A stretch of DNA of 64,000 nt from Actinocorallia herbida (GTDB lineage: Bacteria; Actinomycetota; Actinomycetes; Streptosporangiales; Streptosporangiaceae): NCBI RefSeq assembly GCF_003751225.1, contig NZ_RJKE01000001.1, positions 1,240,001 through 1,304,000 of the forward strand, written 5' to 3'. Shown piece by piece: positions 27,750 through 36,563 of the stretch. The stretch's first letter is position 1. Every line of letters begins with the position of its first letter. Under the pieces are notes generated by a model. That model saw only the letters and a program-made list of their open reading frames with translations, was not told the origin of the DNA and did no database searches. The translations under genes were made by a program, and so were the position numbers.

Positions 27750-28052
27750 ATGAAGCGGGCGATCTTCGCGGGTGGGGTGGCCGTGGGGTATGTGCTGGGG
27801 GCGCGGGCCGGGCGCGAGAGGTACGAGCAGATCAAGAAGGCGGCGTTGGAGGTGTGGGGGCATCCGGCGGTGCAGACGGCGGCGACCTCGGTGAAGGAGC
27901 AGGCCGCCGAGGTGGGGGCCAAGGGGGCGCACCGGGCGGGTGAGCTGGCCAAGGACGGGTGGGCCAGGACGGGGGAGGCGGCGACCTCGGCGCGGCAGAA
28001 GGTGAACGACCGCCTGCACCGGGAGAGCCGGGAAGAGATGATGACCACCTGA
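27750..28052 (+). CDS. YtxH-like small membrane-associated protein
   Basis: 100 residues, ATG 27750 after GGGGGGAGCAGG. A short hydrophobic N-terminus (AIFAGGVAVGYVLGARAGRERYEQI) with the VGYVLGARAGRERYEQI signature is typical of actinobacterial YtxH-domain proteins. A long amphipathic helix follows (SVKEQAAEVGAKGAHRAGEL). Probably anchored at the membrane surface; such proteins are stress-associated but uncharacterised. Confidence 0.82.
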   Translation: MKRAIFAGGVAVGYVLGARAGRERYEQIKKAALEVWGHPAVQTAATSVKEQAAEVGAKGAHRAGELAKDGWARTGEAATSARQKVNDRLHRESREEMMTT

Positions 28053-28091
28053 CAGGGGCTTTCCAGAACGCGAGCGCAGGTTCACGCTGGG

Positions 28092-29408
28092 GTGATGAGC
28101 CCGCGACTGACCGGTGACGAGACCGTCCTCTGGCAGGCGGCGGCCAGGGTGCTGGACGCCAACTGGACGGGGTCGGCCACCGTGCCGTCCCCGGGCCTCT
28201 ACCCGCACCAGTGGAGCTGGGACTCGGGCTTCGTGTGCCTGGGCCTGGCCCGGCACCGCTACGAGCGGGCCGAGCGGGAGCTGACGAGTGTGCTGCGCGG
28301 CCAGTGGGCCAACGGAATGGTGCCGCACATCGTGTTCAACGCGAAGGTCGCGAGGCACGCCTACTTCCCGGGGCCGGAGCTGTGGCGCAGCGCGGGGGCC
28401 GCGGAGGCGCCGAAGGGCGTGGAGACGTCCGGGATAACCCTGCCGCCCATCCAGGCCATCGCCGCGCTCCGTCTGCACGCCGTGTCTCCGGACCCCGAGC
28501 GCAGCCGGGCCTTCCTCCGCGCGATCTTCCCGCGCCTCGCCGCCCAGCAGCGCTACCTCGGTACCGTCCGCGACCTCGGCGGGGCGGGGCTCGTGTCGAT
28601 CTGCCATCCGTGGGAGTCGGGCATGGACAACAGCCCGGCTTGGGATCGTCCCCTGGCGGCCGTGCGCCTGCCCCCCATGCGGTACGCCCCGGGCGCCCGC
28701 CCCGTGTCGGCGCCCACCGGCGTGGACTACGACAGGTACGTGTGGCTCGTCACGGCCTTCAGGAACGCCGGCTATGCCGGTGGCCACCTCCGCGACGATC
28801 ATCCGTTCGCCGTCGAGGACCCGCTCGTCAACGGCATGTACCTGGCCTCCTTCCAGGCGCTCGCCGAGCTGGCGGAGGTGGTCGGGGGAGACCCGCTGCC
28901 CTACCGGGAGGAGGCCGAGCGGGTGCGCGCGGCGCTGCTGGACCGGCTGTGGGATCCCGAGCAGCGGTGCTTCCGCGCGCTCGACGTGCGGACGGGCAAG
29001 CCGGTCCCCGCGGTCACCGTCGCGGCGTTCGGGCCCCTGCTGGATCCGGGGCTCCCGGCGCACGCGGTCCGCGGCCTCGCCGATCTGCTGCTGTCGTCCC
29101 GGTTCGCCGGGTCCGCCGGGTATCCGGTGCCGACCTGCGACATCCAGGCCGCGGCGTTCGACCGCGCGGCGTTCTGGCGCGGCCCCGCCTGGATCAGCAC
29201 GAACTGGATCGTCTGGGCGGGCGTGCGCGAGCACGGGCTCGGCGCGGTCGCGGACCTGATCCACGGGTCGACGCTGCGGCTGGTGCGCCAGTCGGGGTTC
29301 CGCGAGTTCTTCGACCCGTTCGACGGCACGGGCCGGGGCGGGCACGACTTCAGCTGGTCGGCCGCGCTCGTCATGGATCTGCTGGCGGCGCGCCGAGAGG
29401 GCCGCTGA
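28092..29408 (+). CDS. GH63-family glycoside hydrolase, glucosylglycerate/mannosylglycerate hydrolase-like
   Basis: 438 residues, GTG 28092 (or ATG 28095). An (alpha/alpha)6-barrel enzyme of the GH63 type: YPHQWSWDSGFVCLGLARH, HPWESGMDNSPAWD (catalytic acid region), VDYDRYVWL, and WRGPAWISTNWIVWAG, plus EFFDPFDGTGRGGHDFSWSA with a second catalytic acid. These motifs match bacterial mannosyl- and glucosylglycerate hydrolases, which release glycerate and sugar from compatible solutes. Substrate is inferred from family resemblance; trehalase-like or other alpha-glucosides are possible. No signal peptide, so cytoplasmic. Confidence 0.85.
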   Translation: MMSPRLTGDETVLWQAAARVLDANWTGSATVPSPGLYPHQWSWDSGFVCLGLARHRYERAERELTSVLRGQWANGMVPHIVFNAKVARHAYFPGPELWRSAGAAEAPKGVETSGITLPPIQAIAALRLHAVSPDPERSRAFLRAIFPRLAAQQRYLGTVRDLGGAGLVSICHPWESGMDNSPAWDRPLAAVRLPPMRYAPGARPVSAPTGVDYDRYVWLVTAFRNAGYAGGHLRDDHPFAVEDPLVNGMYLASFQALAELAEVVGGDPLPYREEAERVRAALLDRLWDPEQRCFRALDVRTGKPVPAVTVAAFGPLLDPGLPAHAVRGLADLLLSSRFAGSAGYPVPTCDIQAAAFDRAAFWRGPAWISTNWIVWAGVREHGLGAVADLIHGSTLRLVRQSGFREFFDPFDGTGRGGHDFSWSAALVMDLLAARREGR

Positions 29409-29436
29409 GGGGCCGCGCGCCCGGTAGCGTGCCTGA

Positions 29437-30234
29437 ATGGCTGATTCGGTCTTTGTGAGCCTCACGACGGATTTCGGGGCCGCCTACACGGGGATCATGG
29501 CCGGGGTCGTCGCCCGGATCGCGCCCGCCGCGCGGGTACAGGTGCTCAGCGACGAGGTGACGCCGTACGCGGTGGTCGAGGGGGCGATGCTGCTCGCGCA
29601 GGCTCTGCCTTACCTTCCGGTCGGCGTGCACGTGGCCGTGGTCGACCCGGGGGTGGGCACCGCGCGGCTGCCGGTCGGCGTCCGGACGGGCCGGGGCGAC
29701 CTCCTCGTCGGCCCCGACAACGGGCTGCTCGCGCAGGCGGCCGAGGCGCTGGGCGGTGCCGCCGAGGTGCGGGTGCTCGCCGAGCCGCGGCTGCGCCTTC
29801 CGGAGCTCTCCGGCACCTTCCACGGGCGCGACGTCTTCGCGCCCGCGGCGGGCCACTTGGCGTGCGGGGTGCCTCTCGCGGAGTTCGGGCCGCCCGCCTC
29901 GCTGCTGCCCCTGAGCCCGCCCGAGCCGGACGTCTCCCCGGGCTCCCTCACCGCGACGGCCTTGTACGCCGACTCGTTCGGCAGCCTCGTCCTCGGGGCG
30001 CGCCCGCCGGATCTGGCGGACGCCTTCGGCCCGCTGCCTTACGGCTCCGTTCTCGACCTCGACGGGATCGCCGTCCCCTGGGTCGAGACCTATGGCGACG
30101 TCCCGGTGGGCGCCCCTCTGCTGTTCAAGGACTCCTCGGGTCTTCTCGCCCTGGCCGTCAACCAGGGGTCGGCGGTTCGGGAGTTCTCCCGCAAGGCGGG
30201 CGCCCGCCTCGTGCTCAGGGAAGCAGTTCCCTGA
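29437..30234 (+). CDS. SAM hydroxide adenosyltransferase / SAM hydrolase family (DUF62)
   Basis: 265 residues, ATG 29437. Diagnostic motifs: SLTTDFGAAYTGIMAG at the start, VAVVDPGVGTARLPV, LLVGPDNGLL, and TFHGRDVFAPAAGHLA, the Asp-Arg/Lys-His water-activating set of this family, with a C-terminal barrel domain ending AVNQGSAVREF. The enzyme cleaves S-adenosylmethionine to adenosine and methionine using hydroxide; relatives use halides. It overlaps the convergent acyltransferase gene by 20 bp at the 3' ends. Confidence 0.93.
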   Translation: MADSVFVSLTTDFGAAYTGIMAGVVARIAPAARVQVLSDEVTPYAVVEGAMLLAQALPYLPVGVHVAVVDPGVGTARLPVGVRTGRGDLLVGPDNGLLAQAAEALGGAAEVRVLAEPRLRLPELSGTFHGRDVFAPAAGHLACGVPLAEFGPPASLLPLSPPEPDVSPGSLTATALYADSFGSLVLGARPPDLADAFGPLPYGSVLDLDGIAVPWVETYGDVPVGAPLLFKDSSGLLALAVNQGSAVREFSRKAGARLVLREAVP

Positions 30235-31588
30235 TGGCGTCCTCGATGCCCTCGGCGAGGACCGCCGAGTCGGGCTGGCCGTCGAAGTCGGCGCAGACGC
30301 CGAAGTGCAGGCGGCCCGCGTAGCTGAAGATGGCCGTCGCGATCTGGATGCCGCCCGTCAGGGGCACGTAGGGGTACATCGCCCGGACGCGGCTGCCGAG
30401 GATGTACAGCGGGAACTGCGGGCCGGGGATGTTGGTGGTGACGGTCTGCACGATCGGGTTGAACAGCCGGATCGGGGTGCGGGCGCCGAGCGCGAGCAGC
30501 GCGGGCGCGACCGCGGTGTCGGTCAGCCGGGTGAGCCGGGCGCCGCCCTGCTCCTGGCGGGTGGATTTCAGGTCGTCCATCTGGGCGCGCAGGTACGCCA
30601 GTCGCGCGACGGGGTCGGGATCGCCGACGGGCAGGTTCACGAAGACCGAGGAGACCCGGTTGGTCGGGATGCCGCGTTCCGCCTCGGTGCGCACCGACAC
30701 CGGGACGGCCGACCGGACGACCCGGTCCGGGGTGAGCGCGCCGCGTCCGGCGAGCTGGGCCCGGAAACCGCCGGTGACGGCCGCGAGGACGATGTCGTTG
30801 ACCGTGCCCCCGTGGGCCTTGCGGATCGCCCTGACGTCGTCCAGGGTCGCGTCCGCCCAGTACCACCGCCGGTGCGGCCCGATCGGGCCGTTGAGCACGC
30901 TCGCCGAGGCCCGGGTGAACCGCGAGAGCTGACGCGCCAGGCCGCCCGCGTAGTCGACGATCTGGGGCGCCCGCCGCACGGTGCCGAGGAGGTCTCCGGG
31001 GAGGCTTCGCGCCGCCCGCAGGGGCTGGAGGGCGTTGTCGACGAACGCGTCGGCGAGGAGCGCCAAGCCGGACGGCGAGGGGCGGGGCCGCCAGGCGTGC
31101 TCGGGGGCGGGCAGGGGGGCGTCGGGCGTCAGCTCGAATAGGGAAGTGATGAGGTCCATCCCGGCGACCCCGTCGACCATGCAGTGGTGCACCTTGCCGA
31201 TGATCGCCCAGGCGCCCCCTTCGAGGCCCTCGACGAGATACAGCTCCCACAGCGGCTTCTTGGGGTCGAGGCGCTGGGCGACGACCCGTCCGGCGAGGTT
31301 GCGGAGCTGGTCGGGGCCGCCCGGCGCGGGGACCGCGGTGTGCCTGACGTGGTACAGGATCTGGAAGTGCGGGTCGTCGACCCACCCGGGCCGCCCCGCG
31401 TGCAGCGGGACGGACCTGACCCGCTGCCGGTAGCGCTCCATGCCGGGGAGCTTGGCGGCGACGAGCCGCACGAGGTCGCCGTAGGAGGGCGCGGGGCCTT
31501 CCATGACGATGACCGCCGCGACGTGCAGGGGGGTGTTCTCGTCCTCGATCAGGTAGAAGCTCGCGTCCAGTCCGCTCATCCGCTGCAT
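30215..31588 (-). CDS. wax ester synthase/diacylglycerol acyltransferase (WS/DGAT)
   Basis: 457 residues from ATG 31588 (MQRMSGLDASFYLIED), the standard family start. The catalytic HHxxxDG appears as KVHHCMVDGVAGMDL near residue 133. Other family markers are PLHVAAVIVMEG, WVDDPHFQILYHVRH, PLWELYLVEGL, and the C-terminal NIPGPQFPLYILGSRV and HFGVCADFDG. The enzyme esterifies fatty acyl-CoA with diacylglycerol or long-chain alcohols to make storage triacylglycerol or wax. It lies 61 bp downstream of the P55-like exporter gene on the same strand. Confidence 0.95.
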   Translation of the reverse strand: MQRMSGLDASFYLIEDENTPLHVAAVIVMEGPAPSYGDLVRLVAAKLPGMERYRQRVRSVPLHAGRPGWVDDPHFQILYHVRHTAVPAPGGPDQLRNLAGRVVAQRLDPKKPLWELYLVEGLEGGAWAIIGKVHHCMVDGVAGMDLITSLFELTPDAPLPAPEHAWRPRPSPSGLALLADAFVDNALQPLRAARSLPGDLLGTVRRAPQIVDYAGGLARQLSRFTRASASVLNGPIGPHRRWYWADATLDDVRAIRKAHGGTVNDIVLAAVTGGFRAQLAGRGALTPDRVVRSAVPVSVRTEAERGIPTNRVSSVFVNLPVGDPDPVARLAYLRAQMDDLKSTRQEQGGARLTRLTDTAVAPALLALGARTPIRLFNPIVQTVTTNIPGPQFPLYILGSRVRAMYPYVPLTGGIQIATAIFSYAGRLHFGVCADFDGQPDSAVLAEGIEDAIRELLP

Positions 31589-31649
31589 GGCTTCGACGTA
31601 ACCATCGCCGGACAATCCTGACAAAGTGTTGGCTTACGGATACCGGGGG

Positions 31650-33176
31650 TTACGGCTGTCCGGAAGTCGTGGACGCTTCGTCGAGTGCCTTGCCGAGCGT
31701 GACCGCGGGCACGGCGGCGGGCCGCGCGGACACCGCGAGGGAGAGGACCGCGCCCGCGAAGCAGAGCACCGCGGTGATGAGGAAGATCTCCCCGTACTCG
31801 GTGTGCAGAGCGCGCTGGAGCCCTTCCTGGTAGACCGCCAGTTCCGCCTTGAAGTCCGGGTTGTCGAACGGCATCGGCACCGCGAGCCCCGCGACCAGCT
31901 CGGAGAACCTGTGGAACCCGTACGCCGAGACCGCGGCGATACCGAGCAGCATGCCCATCATCCGGGACACCACGACGGAGGAGGACGCCACGCCGTGCTG
32001 CCCCGAAGGCACGAGCCGGAGGATCGCCGACGACACGGGCGCGATGACGAGCCCGAGGCCGAGCCCCGCGACGGCGAGGTCCACGTCCATCCGCGGGAGC
32101 GGCCCGTAGGCGGCGGCCGCAGGGTCGAGCGGCCAGCCGGAGACCAGGAGGTAGCCGCATCCGGCGAGCGCCATGCCCGCCGCCAGGGGGATCCGCTCGC
32201 CGACGCGTCTGGCGACCACGCCTCCGGCGACCGCCGCGAGGGCGAGGGCGACGAGGAAGCGCGAGAGCAGGAACGCGCCCTCGGTGGTGGTCCGCCCCAG
32301 CAGGGTCGTGGCGACGAGCTGGACGTCGACGAGCGTCACCATCAAGGCCGCGCCGGAGAGGAGGCTGACGGAGAGCACCGCGAAGACGGGCCCTTTACGG
32401 ACGCCGCTGAGGTCCAGGAGCTTGTGCGGCGTGCGGTACTCCCAGACGGCGAACAGGACGAGGGCGCCGGCCCCGCCGGCGATCATCGGCAGGCCGTACG
32501 AGGGCAGGGCGCCGGTCTCGGGCTCGGCGTTGTAGGTGCCGACCACGAGGAGCCCGAGGCCGATGGCGAGCAGGAGCCCGCCCGCGACGTCCACCTTGCC
32601 GGTCCGCTCGGGGCGTCCGGACGGCACGGTGAAGTGCAGCGCGACCATGGCGGCCAGGGCGAGCGGGATGTTGATCCAGAAGAGCCCGCGCCAGCCTATG
32701 AGCGCCGCGAGGCCCGCGCCGTACAGCGGGCCGAGGACGCTGCCGAGCTCCTGGAGCGCCCCGACGACGCCGAGGACGACGGGCCTGCGCCGCTCGTCCC
32801 ACAGGTCGCCCGCGAGCGCCATGGTGATGGGCAGGAGGGCACCTCCCGCGATGCCCTGGAGCACCCGTCCGGCGACCAGGACGCCGAGGCCCTCGGCGGC
32901 CGCGGTGAGCGCGGAGCCCGCCGCGAACGCCAGCAGGCAGGCGTGCAGGACGGCCCGGCGGCCGAGCCTGTCCGACAGCTGGCCGAGCAGCGGCATCGCC
33001 GCGACGTAGCCGAGCAGGAAGCCCGTGATGACGGGGATGAGGCGTTCCGGACGGTTGACGGGGACGCCGAGATCCCCGCCCATGTCCAGGAGCACCGTGA
33101 CGATCACATAGGCGTCGAGCGACGCGAGCAGGACGACCGCCCCGCCGGTGCCGAGCGCCAGTCGGCGGCCGGCCAT
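31650..33176 (-). CDS. MFS exporter of the P55 (Rv1410c) type
   Basis: 508 residues, ATG 33176 directly abutting the stop of the lipoprotein gene. Fourteen-helix major facilitator: motif A GQLSDRLGRRAVLH between helices 2 and 3, motif C-like GALQELGSVLGPLYGAGL in helix 5, and an extra region before helix 11 (ILRLVPSGQHGVASSS). In mycobacteria P55 works with the LprG lipoprotein to move triacylglycerol and lipoglycans to the outer envelope. The identical gene order here supports that assignment over a generic drug pump. Confidence 0.88.
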   Translation of the reverse strand: MAGRRLALGTGGAVVLLASLDAYVIVTVLLDMGGDLGVPVNRPERLIPVITGFLLGYVAAMPLLGQLSDRLGRRAVLHACLLAFAAGSALTAAAEGLGVLVAGRVLQGIAGGALLPITMALAGDLWDERRRPVVLGVVGALQELGSVLGPLYGAGLAALIGWRGLFWINIPLALAAMVALHFTVPSGRPERTGKVDVAGGLLLAIGLGLLVVGTYNAEPETGALPSYGLPMIAGGAGALVLFAVWEYRTPHKLLDLSGVRKGPVFAVLSVSLLSGAALMVTLVDVQLVATTLLGRTTTEGAFLLSRFLVALALAAVAGGVVARRVGERIPLAAGMALAGCGYLLVSGWPLDPAAAAYGPLPRMDVDLAVAGLGLGLVIAPVSSAILRLVPSGQHGVASSSVVVSRMMGMLLGIAAVSAYGFHRFSELVAGLAVPMPFDNPDFKAELAVYQEGLQRALHTEYGEIFLITAVLCFAGAVLSLAVSARPAAVPAVTLGKALDEASTTSGQP

Positions 33177-33833
33177 CTACTTCGGGGCCTTGATCTCGGG
33201 GTTCGCGTTGAAGTCGTTGAGCGAGAGCGTCGCCGAGCCGCCGGGGAGCTCCATCCGGACCTTGGTGAGCCGCTTGGTGGCCTCGTCGATCCAGACCGAG
33301 CCCTTGAGGTCGGTGGTGACGGCGACGCCGATCGCGGAGACCGCCGCGGCCGGAAGGGTGGCGTCGATCTTGGCCGCCCCGTCTTCGACGGCCGTCGTCT
33401 TGGCGTCCTTGGCCTGCCGGAGGAGGACGGGGATGCCGCGCTGCGGGTCGAGGATGGCGGCCGGGTCGAGGAAGCTGGTGATGGCCGACTTGTCCGTCTT
33501 CGCGTAGGCGCCCGAGAGGTTGTAGTACAGATCCTCGCCGAGGAGGACGAACTTCACCTCGACCGTCATGCCCAGCTGCGCGGCGGTCACCGAGCCCTGC
33601 GCGTCGCCGCTGCGGAGCAGGTCGCCGTTCATCGCCTTGACCGGGATGTCCGGGGTGCCCTCGGTCGTCAGGCCGAACGCCACGCTGGAGATCTCCGTCA
33701 TCGCCGTCGCCGACTGCTCCAGCAGTTCCTTGGCGGGCGGCAGGTCGGAGGCGCCGGACTTGTCTTCGGCGCTGCATCCGGCCAGGAGGGCGACGGCGAA
33801 GACCGCCGCGAGGAGGGTGCGAAGTCTGGACAT
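33177..33833 (-). CDS. lprG: LprG/LppX-family lipoprotein
   Basis: 218 residues from ATG 33833. Signal peptide LRTLLAAVFAVALLAG with lipobox LAGC (Cys 20). The mature part has the LppX_LprAFG layout: ATAMTEISSVAFGLTTEG, a hydrophobic-pocket half-barrel (VEVKFVLLGEDLYYNLSGAY), DPQRGIPVLL, and IDEATKRLTKVRMELPGG. Family members bind acyl chains in a large cavity and hand lipids across the envelope. It is the first gene of lprG-P55-WS/DGAT. Confidence 0.9.
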   Translation of the reverse strand: MSRLRTLLAAVFAVALLAGCSAEDKSGASDLPPAKELLEQSATAMTEISSVAFGLTTEGTPDIPVKAMNGDLLRSGDAQGSVTAAQLGMTVEVKFVLLGEDLYYNLSGAYAKTDKSAITSFLDPAAILDPQRGIPVLLRQAKDAKTTAVEDGAAKIDATLPAAAVSAIGVAVTTDLKGSVWIDEATKRLTKVRMELPGGSATLSLNDFNANPEIKAPK

Positions 33834-33877
33834 GGCGGTGAGCCTAGTCAGTGGAGACTGATTCGGGACAGGGTCCG

Positions 33878-34414
33878 TCACGGCTCCGCCGGGTGGGTGC
33901 GCTGCCGCATCCCCTCGGGCAGCCGGACCGCCGCGTCGAACAGCTCGATGCCGACCAGCTCCCCGGAGTGGGCGAAGTCGAGGATCGCCGCGAGCTCCCC
34001 GTCGCGGCCGTCGAGCTCGAGCTGGTCGACGGCGTCGCCGTCATGGTCGAAGACGCCGGAGAAACCGATGTAGGCGCTGTTGGAGGCCGGCTCGTGCACG
34101 ACCCTGACCCGGTGGAACGGCGACGGGAAGCCCAGATCGGGCCTTCCCCACAGCCGGAGCCGGTGGCTCATCTCCGAGCCCGTCAGCACCCCCCAGATGA
34201 CGCCCTGAACGAGCTGGAGCGCCTGCACGGCGTCCTCACCGGCGATCTGGTACTGCCCGTCCCACTCGCCGAGCCCCTCGATGGCGTACGGGCACGCCCA
34301 CTCCCCTTCGCCCTCCGGGTCGAGGTAGGGCTGGCCGATCGACACGACGACGTCGCCGACCCCTTGCCCGTCGACGTCGTGGAGTTGCAGCACCCGCCTG
34401 GCGATCACGTTCAC
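33878..34414 (-). CDS. conserved protein with DUF6968-like and DUF2283-like parts
   Basis: 178 residues, GTG 34414. N-terminal half: [30 protein letters not shown]-style strands split by YAIEGLGEWDG and the helix EDAVQALQLVQGVI. C-terminal half reads NSAYIGFSGVFD and AAILDFAHSGELVGIELFDAAVRLP, the layout of DUF2283 (small beta protein of toxin-antitoxin-like loci). No membrane segment. It precedes lprG by 44 bp on the same strand and may be co-transcribed; no functional link is evident. Confidence 0.75.
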   Translation of the reverse strand: MNVIARRVLQLHDVDGQGVGDVVVSIGQPYLDPEGEGEWACPYAIEGLGEWDGQYQIAGEDAVQALQLVQGVIWGVLTGSEMSHRLRLWGRPDLGFPSPFHRVRVVHEPASNSAYIGFSGVFDHDGDAVDQLELDGRDGELAAILDFAHSGELVGIELFDAAVRLPEGMRQRTHPAEP

Positions 34415-34507
34415 ACCGACGACCTACCGCAATCCCCGGTCGCGCAACCCCCACATTCCCGAGCCGCCCCGTCATGCGCACGGTCAGAGCCGGCGGAAGG
34501 GTGATCA

Positions 34508-34521
34508 CCCCCGAGAGGGGG
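34508..34521 (-). terminator. short hairpin after tRNA-Met
   Basis: CCCCC-GAGA-GGGGG, five G-C pairs with a tetraloop, 7 bp beyond the tRNA 3' end. Weak but suitably placed. Confidence 0.45.
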
Positions 34522-34527
34522 GAAGGG

Positions 34528-34601
34528 TGGGGCGGGTGGGGCTCGAACCCACGACCGGCGGATTATGAGTCCGCTGCTCTGACCGGCTGAGCTACCGCCC
34601 C
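34528..34601 (-). tRNA. tRNA-Met (CAT), elongator; Ile2 not excluded
   Basis: 74 nt on the minus strand. Acceptor arms GGGGCGG and CCGCCCC pair fully, with discriminator A. The D arm is AGCTCAGCCGGTCAGAGC, the anticodon loop ACTCATAATC reads CAT, and the T loop is GGTTCGAGCCC. CCA is not encoded. CAT may be read as Met or, if lysidine-modified, Ile; sequence alone does not settle it, though the strong first pair argues against initiator. Confidence 0.92.
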
Positions 34602-34851
34602 CCGTTTGACGCTTCTACCTGCGCTTTCCCCGTAATCCGGCAAGATCATCGCAGCGGATGCCGGGAGAGGGCAGGGGACTCAGGCCCGTGGGAGGCCTTT
34701 ATCCGCACCAAGAGTGTAGAGCGGACGGCGGCCTGACGGTTCCCCCACCGCCGGAAATCACGGTGAGACGTCGTCGCCGGCACCCCCGCGCCGGGGCGGG
34801 GACGCCGGTGGGGCATGCTCGGGAAGTGACCATGGAATAGGGGAGGGGCCA

Positions 34852-36189
34852 GTGAGCGAAGCGTTGCGGACGAGGGTGCGGGGGCTCATGGGGAGGGCCC
34901 GTGACGATCTCGCGGAACTCGTGGCGTTCCGGTCCGTGTACGACCCGAGCCAGTACCCCGAGCAGGAGTGCCGGGGCGCCGCCCAATGGGTGCTCGACGC
35001 GTGCAGGGCCGAGGGCCTGACCGACGCGGGGCTCCATGAGATGCCCGATGGGTCGGTGGCCGTCGTGGCCCGTAAGGCCGCGCCCGCAGGCAAGCCGACG
35101 GTTCTCCTCTACAGCCACTACGACGTGCAGCCACCCGGAGACGAGACGGCCTGGCTGACCGACCCGTGGCATCTCACCGACCAGCCGGACGGCCGCTGGT
35201 ACGGGCGCGGCGCGGCCGACTGCAAGGGCAACCTCGTGATGCACCTGACGGCTCTGCGCGCGCTGGGTCCCGACCTGCCTGTGGGGGTCGTCCTGGTCGC
35301 CGAGGGGTCGGAGGAACAGGGCGGGGCGGGGCTTGAGGAGTTCGTGCCGGCGCACCCCGACCTGACGCGGGCCGACATCGTGCTCGTCGCCGACAGCGGG
35401 AACGTCGAGGTCGGCGTCCCGACCTTCACCCGGACGCTGCGCGGGACGGTGAACGTCGTCGTCTCGGTGGCGACGCTGGAAGGGCCGATGCACTCGGGCT
35501 CCTACGGCGGCCCCGCGCCGGACGCCCTCGTCGCGCTCATCCGCGTCCTCGGCTCACTGCACGACGAGAAGGGGAACGTGACGGTCCGGGGGCTGGAGGC
35601 GGACCAGCGCTGGGCGGGCGTCGCCTATCCCGAGGACCGCTTCCGCGCGGACGCCGGGGTCCTGGACGGGGTCGGCCTCACGGGCGGCGGGACGGTCGCC
35701 GACCACGTGTGGGCGCGGCCCGCCCTGACCGTGCTCGGCATCGACTGCCCGCCCGTCGTCGGGTCGGCCGCGGCGGTCCAGGCGAGCGCGCGGGCGCGGC
35801 TGAACCTGCGCGTGCCGCCGGGCACCGACGCGCACGAGGCGCTGCGGCTGCTCACCGCGCACCTGGAGGAGGTCGCTCCCTGGCAGGTGAGGCTGACGGT
35901 CGAGCCCGAGGCGGTAGGTGAGCCGTTCAGCGCGCGCACGGGCGGCCCGGCGTACAACCTCATGAGCGAGGCGTTCAAGTCGGCGTTCGGACAGGACCCG
36001 GTGAGTCAGGGCCAAGGCGGGTCGATCCCTCTGTGCACGGTCTTCCAGCGGACCTATCCCGACGCGGAGATCATGCTGTTCGGGGTCGAGGAGCCCTCCT
36101 GCCTCATCCACGCGCCCAACGAGAGCGTGGACCCGTCCGAGATCGAGCACTTCGCTTACGCCGAGGCCCTGTTCCTCGGCTCCCTCTAG
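34852..36189 (+). CDS. M20-family dipeptidase
   Basis: 445 residues, GTG 34852 with GGGGAGGGGCCA upstream. The di-zinc site is complete: SHYDVQPPGD (His ligand), WYGRGAADCKGN (bridging Asp), EGSEEQGGAGLEEF (general-base Glu and ligand), VLVADSG, and terminal CLIHAPNESVD (His ligand). The dimerisation domain starts near residue 200 with GPMHSGSYGG. These enzymes hydrolyse dipeptides or N-acylated amino acids in the cytoplasm. The flanking small peptide gene is on the other strand. Confidence 0.95.
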   Translation: MSEALRTRVRGLMGRARDDLAELVAFRSVYDPSQYPEQECRGAAQWVLDACRAEGLTDAGLHEMPDGSVAVVARKAAPAGKPTVLLYSHYDVQPPGDETAWLTDPWHLTDQPDGRWYGRGAADCKGNLVMHLTALRALGPDLPVGVVLVAEGSEEQGGAGLEEFVPAHPDLTRADIVLVADSGNVEVGVPTFTRTLRGTVNVVVSVATLEGPMHSGSYGGPAPDALVALIRVLGSLHDEKGNVTVRGLEADQRWAGVAYPEDRFRADAGVLDGVGLTGGGTVADHVWARPALTVLGIDCPPVVGSAAAVQASARARLNLRVPPGTDAHEALRLLTAHLEEVAPWQVRLTVEPEAVGEPFSARTGGPAYNLMSEAFKSAFGQDPVSQGQGGSIPLCTVFQRTYPDAEIMLFGVEEPSCLIHAPNESVDPSEIEHFAYAEALFLGSL

Positions 36190-36302
36190 CCGCTTCACGG
36201 CCGGGCCGTCCGCGTCGGTACGCGCGGGCGGCCTGCGGGCGTTCGCGGGAACGCAGAATCCCCGTCGGCCCCTGGGGCGAACGGGGACGAAGTCGCGCGG
36301 GA

Positions 36303-36497
36303 TCAGATCTGGGTGCGCCGAGGGTTGGCGGTGTTGGTCGGCCAATCGGCGAGAGCGGCGGCCACCTCGTCGGCGGCGGTGTTCTCGTTGGTCTCCTCGG
36401 ACACGGAAACGGGCTGATCGGTCACGGCGTTCCTCAACTCGGCTGGTTCGACGGACGGCTCGCCGGTCGAAAGAGAGGGGACCGGTTCAGTCGTCAT
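36303..36497 (-). CDS. small acidic peptide of unknown function
   Basis: 64 residues, ATG 36497. Third codon positions are about 80 percent G/C, in line with real genes here. It is strongly acidic in the middle (VSVSEETNENTAADEVAAAL) and ends with a polar, proline-containing, weakly basic tail (ADWPTNTANPRRTQI). No signal peptide or membrane segment. It lies 190 bp from, and divergent to, an ATP-grasp/alpha-E/transglutaminase operon, so it could be a modified peptide substrate. That link is speculation; the coding call rests on codon bias. Confidence 0.55.
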   Translation of the reverse strand: MTTEPVPSLSTGEPSVEPAELRNAVTDQPVSVSEETNENTAADEVAAALADWPTNTANPRRTQI

Positions 36498-36563
36498 GGA
36501 AGACCGTCTTTCAACGGGGCAGCGATCTTACCACTCCATATTATCCGGACATTCCGCACGGTC

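Noticed and set aside
31626-34073. 815-codon open frame on the plus strand opposite the P55 exporter
   Set aside because: Rich in Arg, Glu, Gly and Asp without any motif; the complementary strand codes for a typical MFS protein and LprG.
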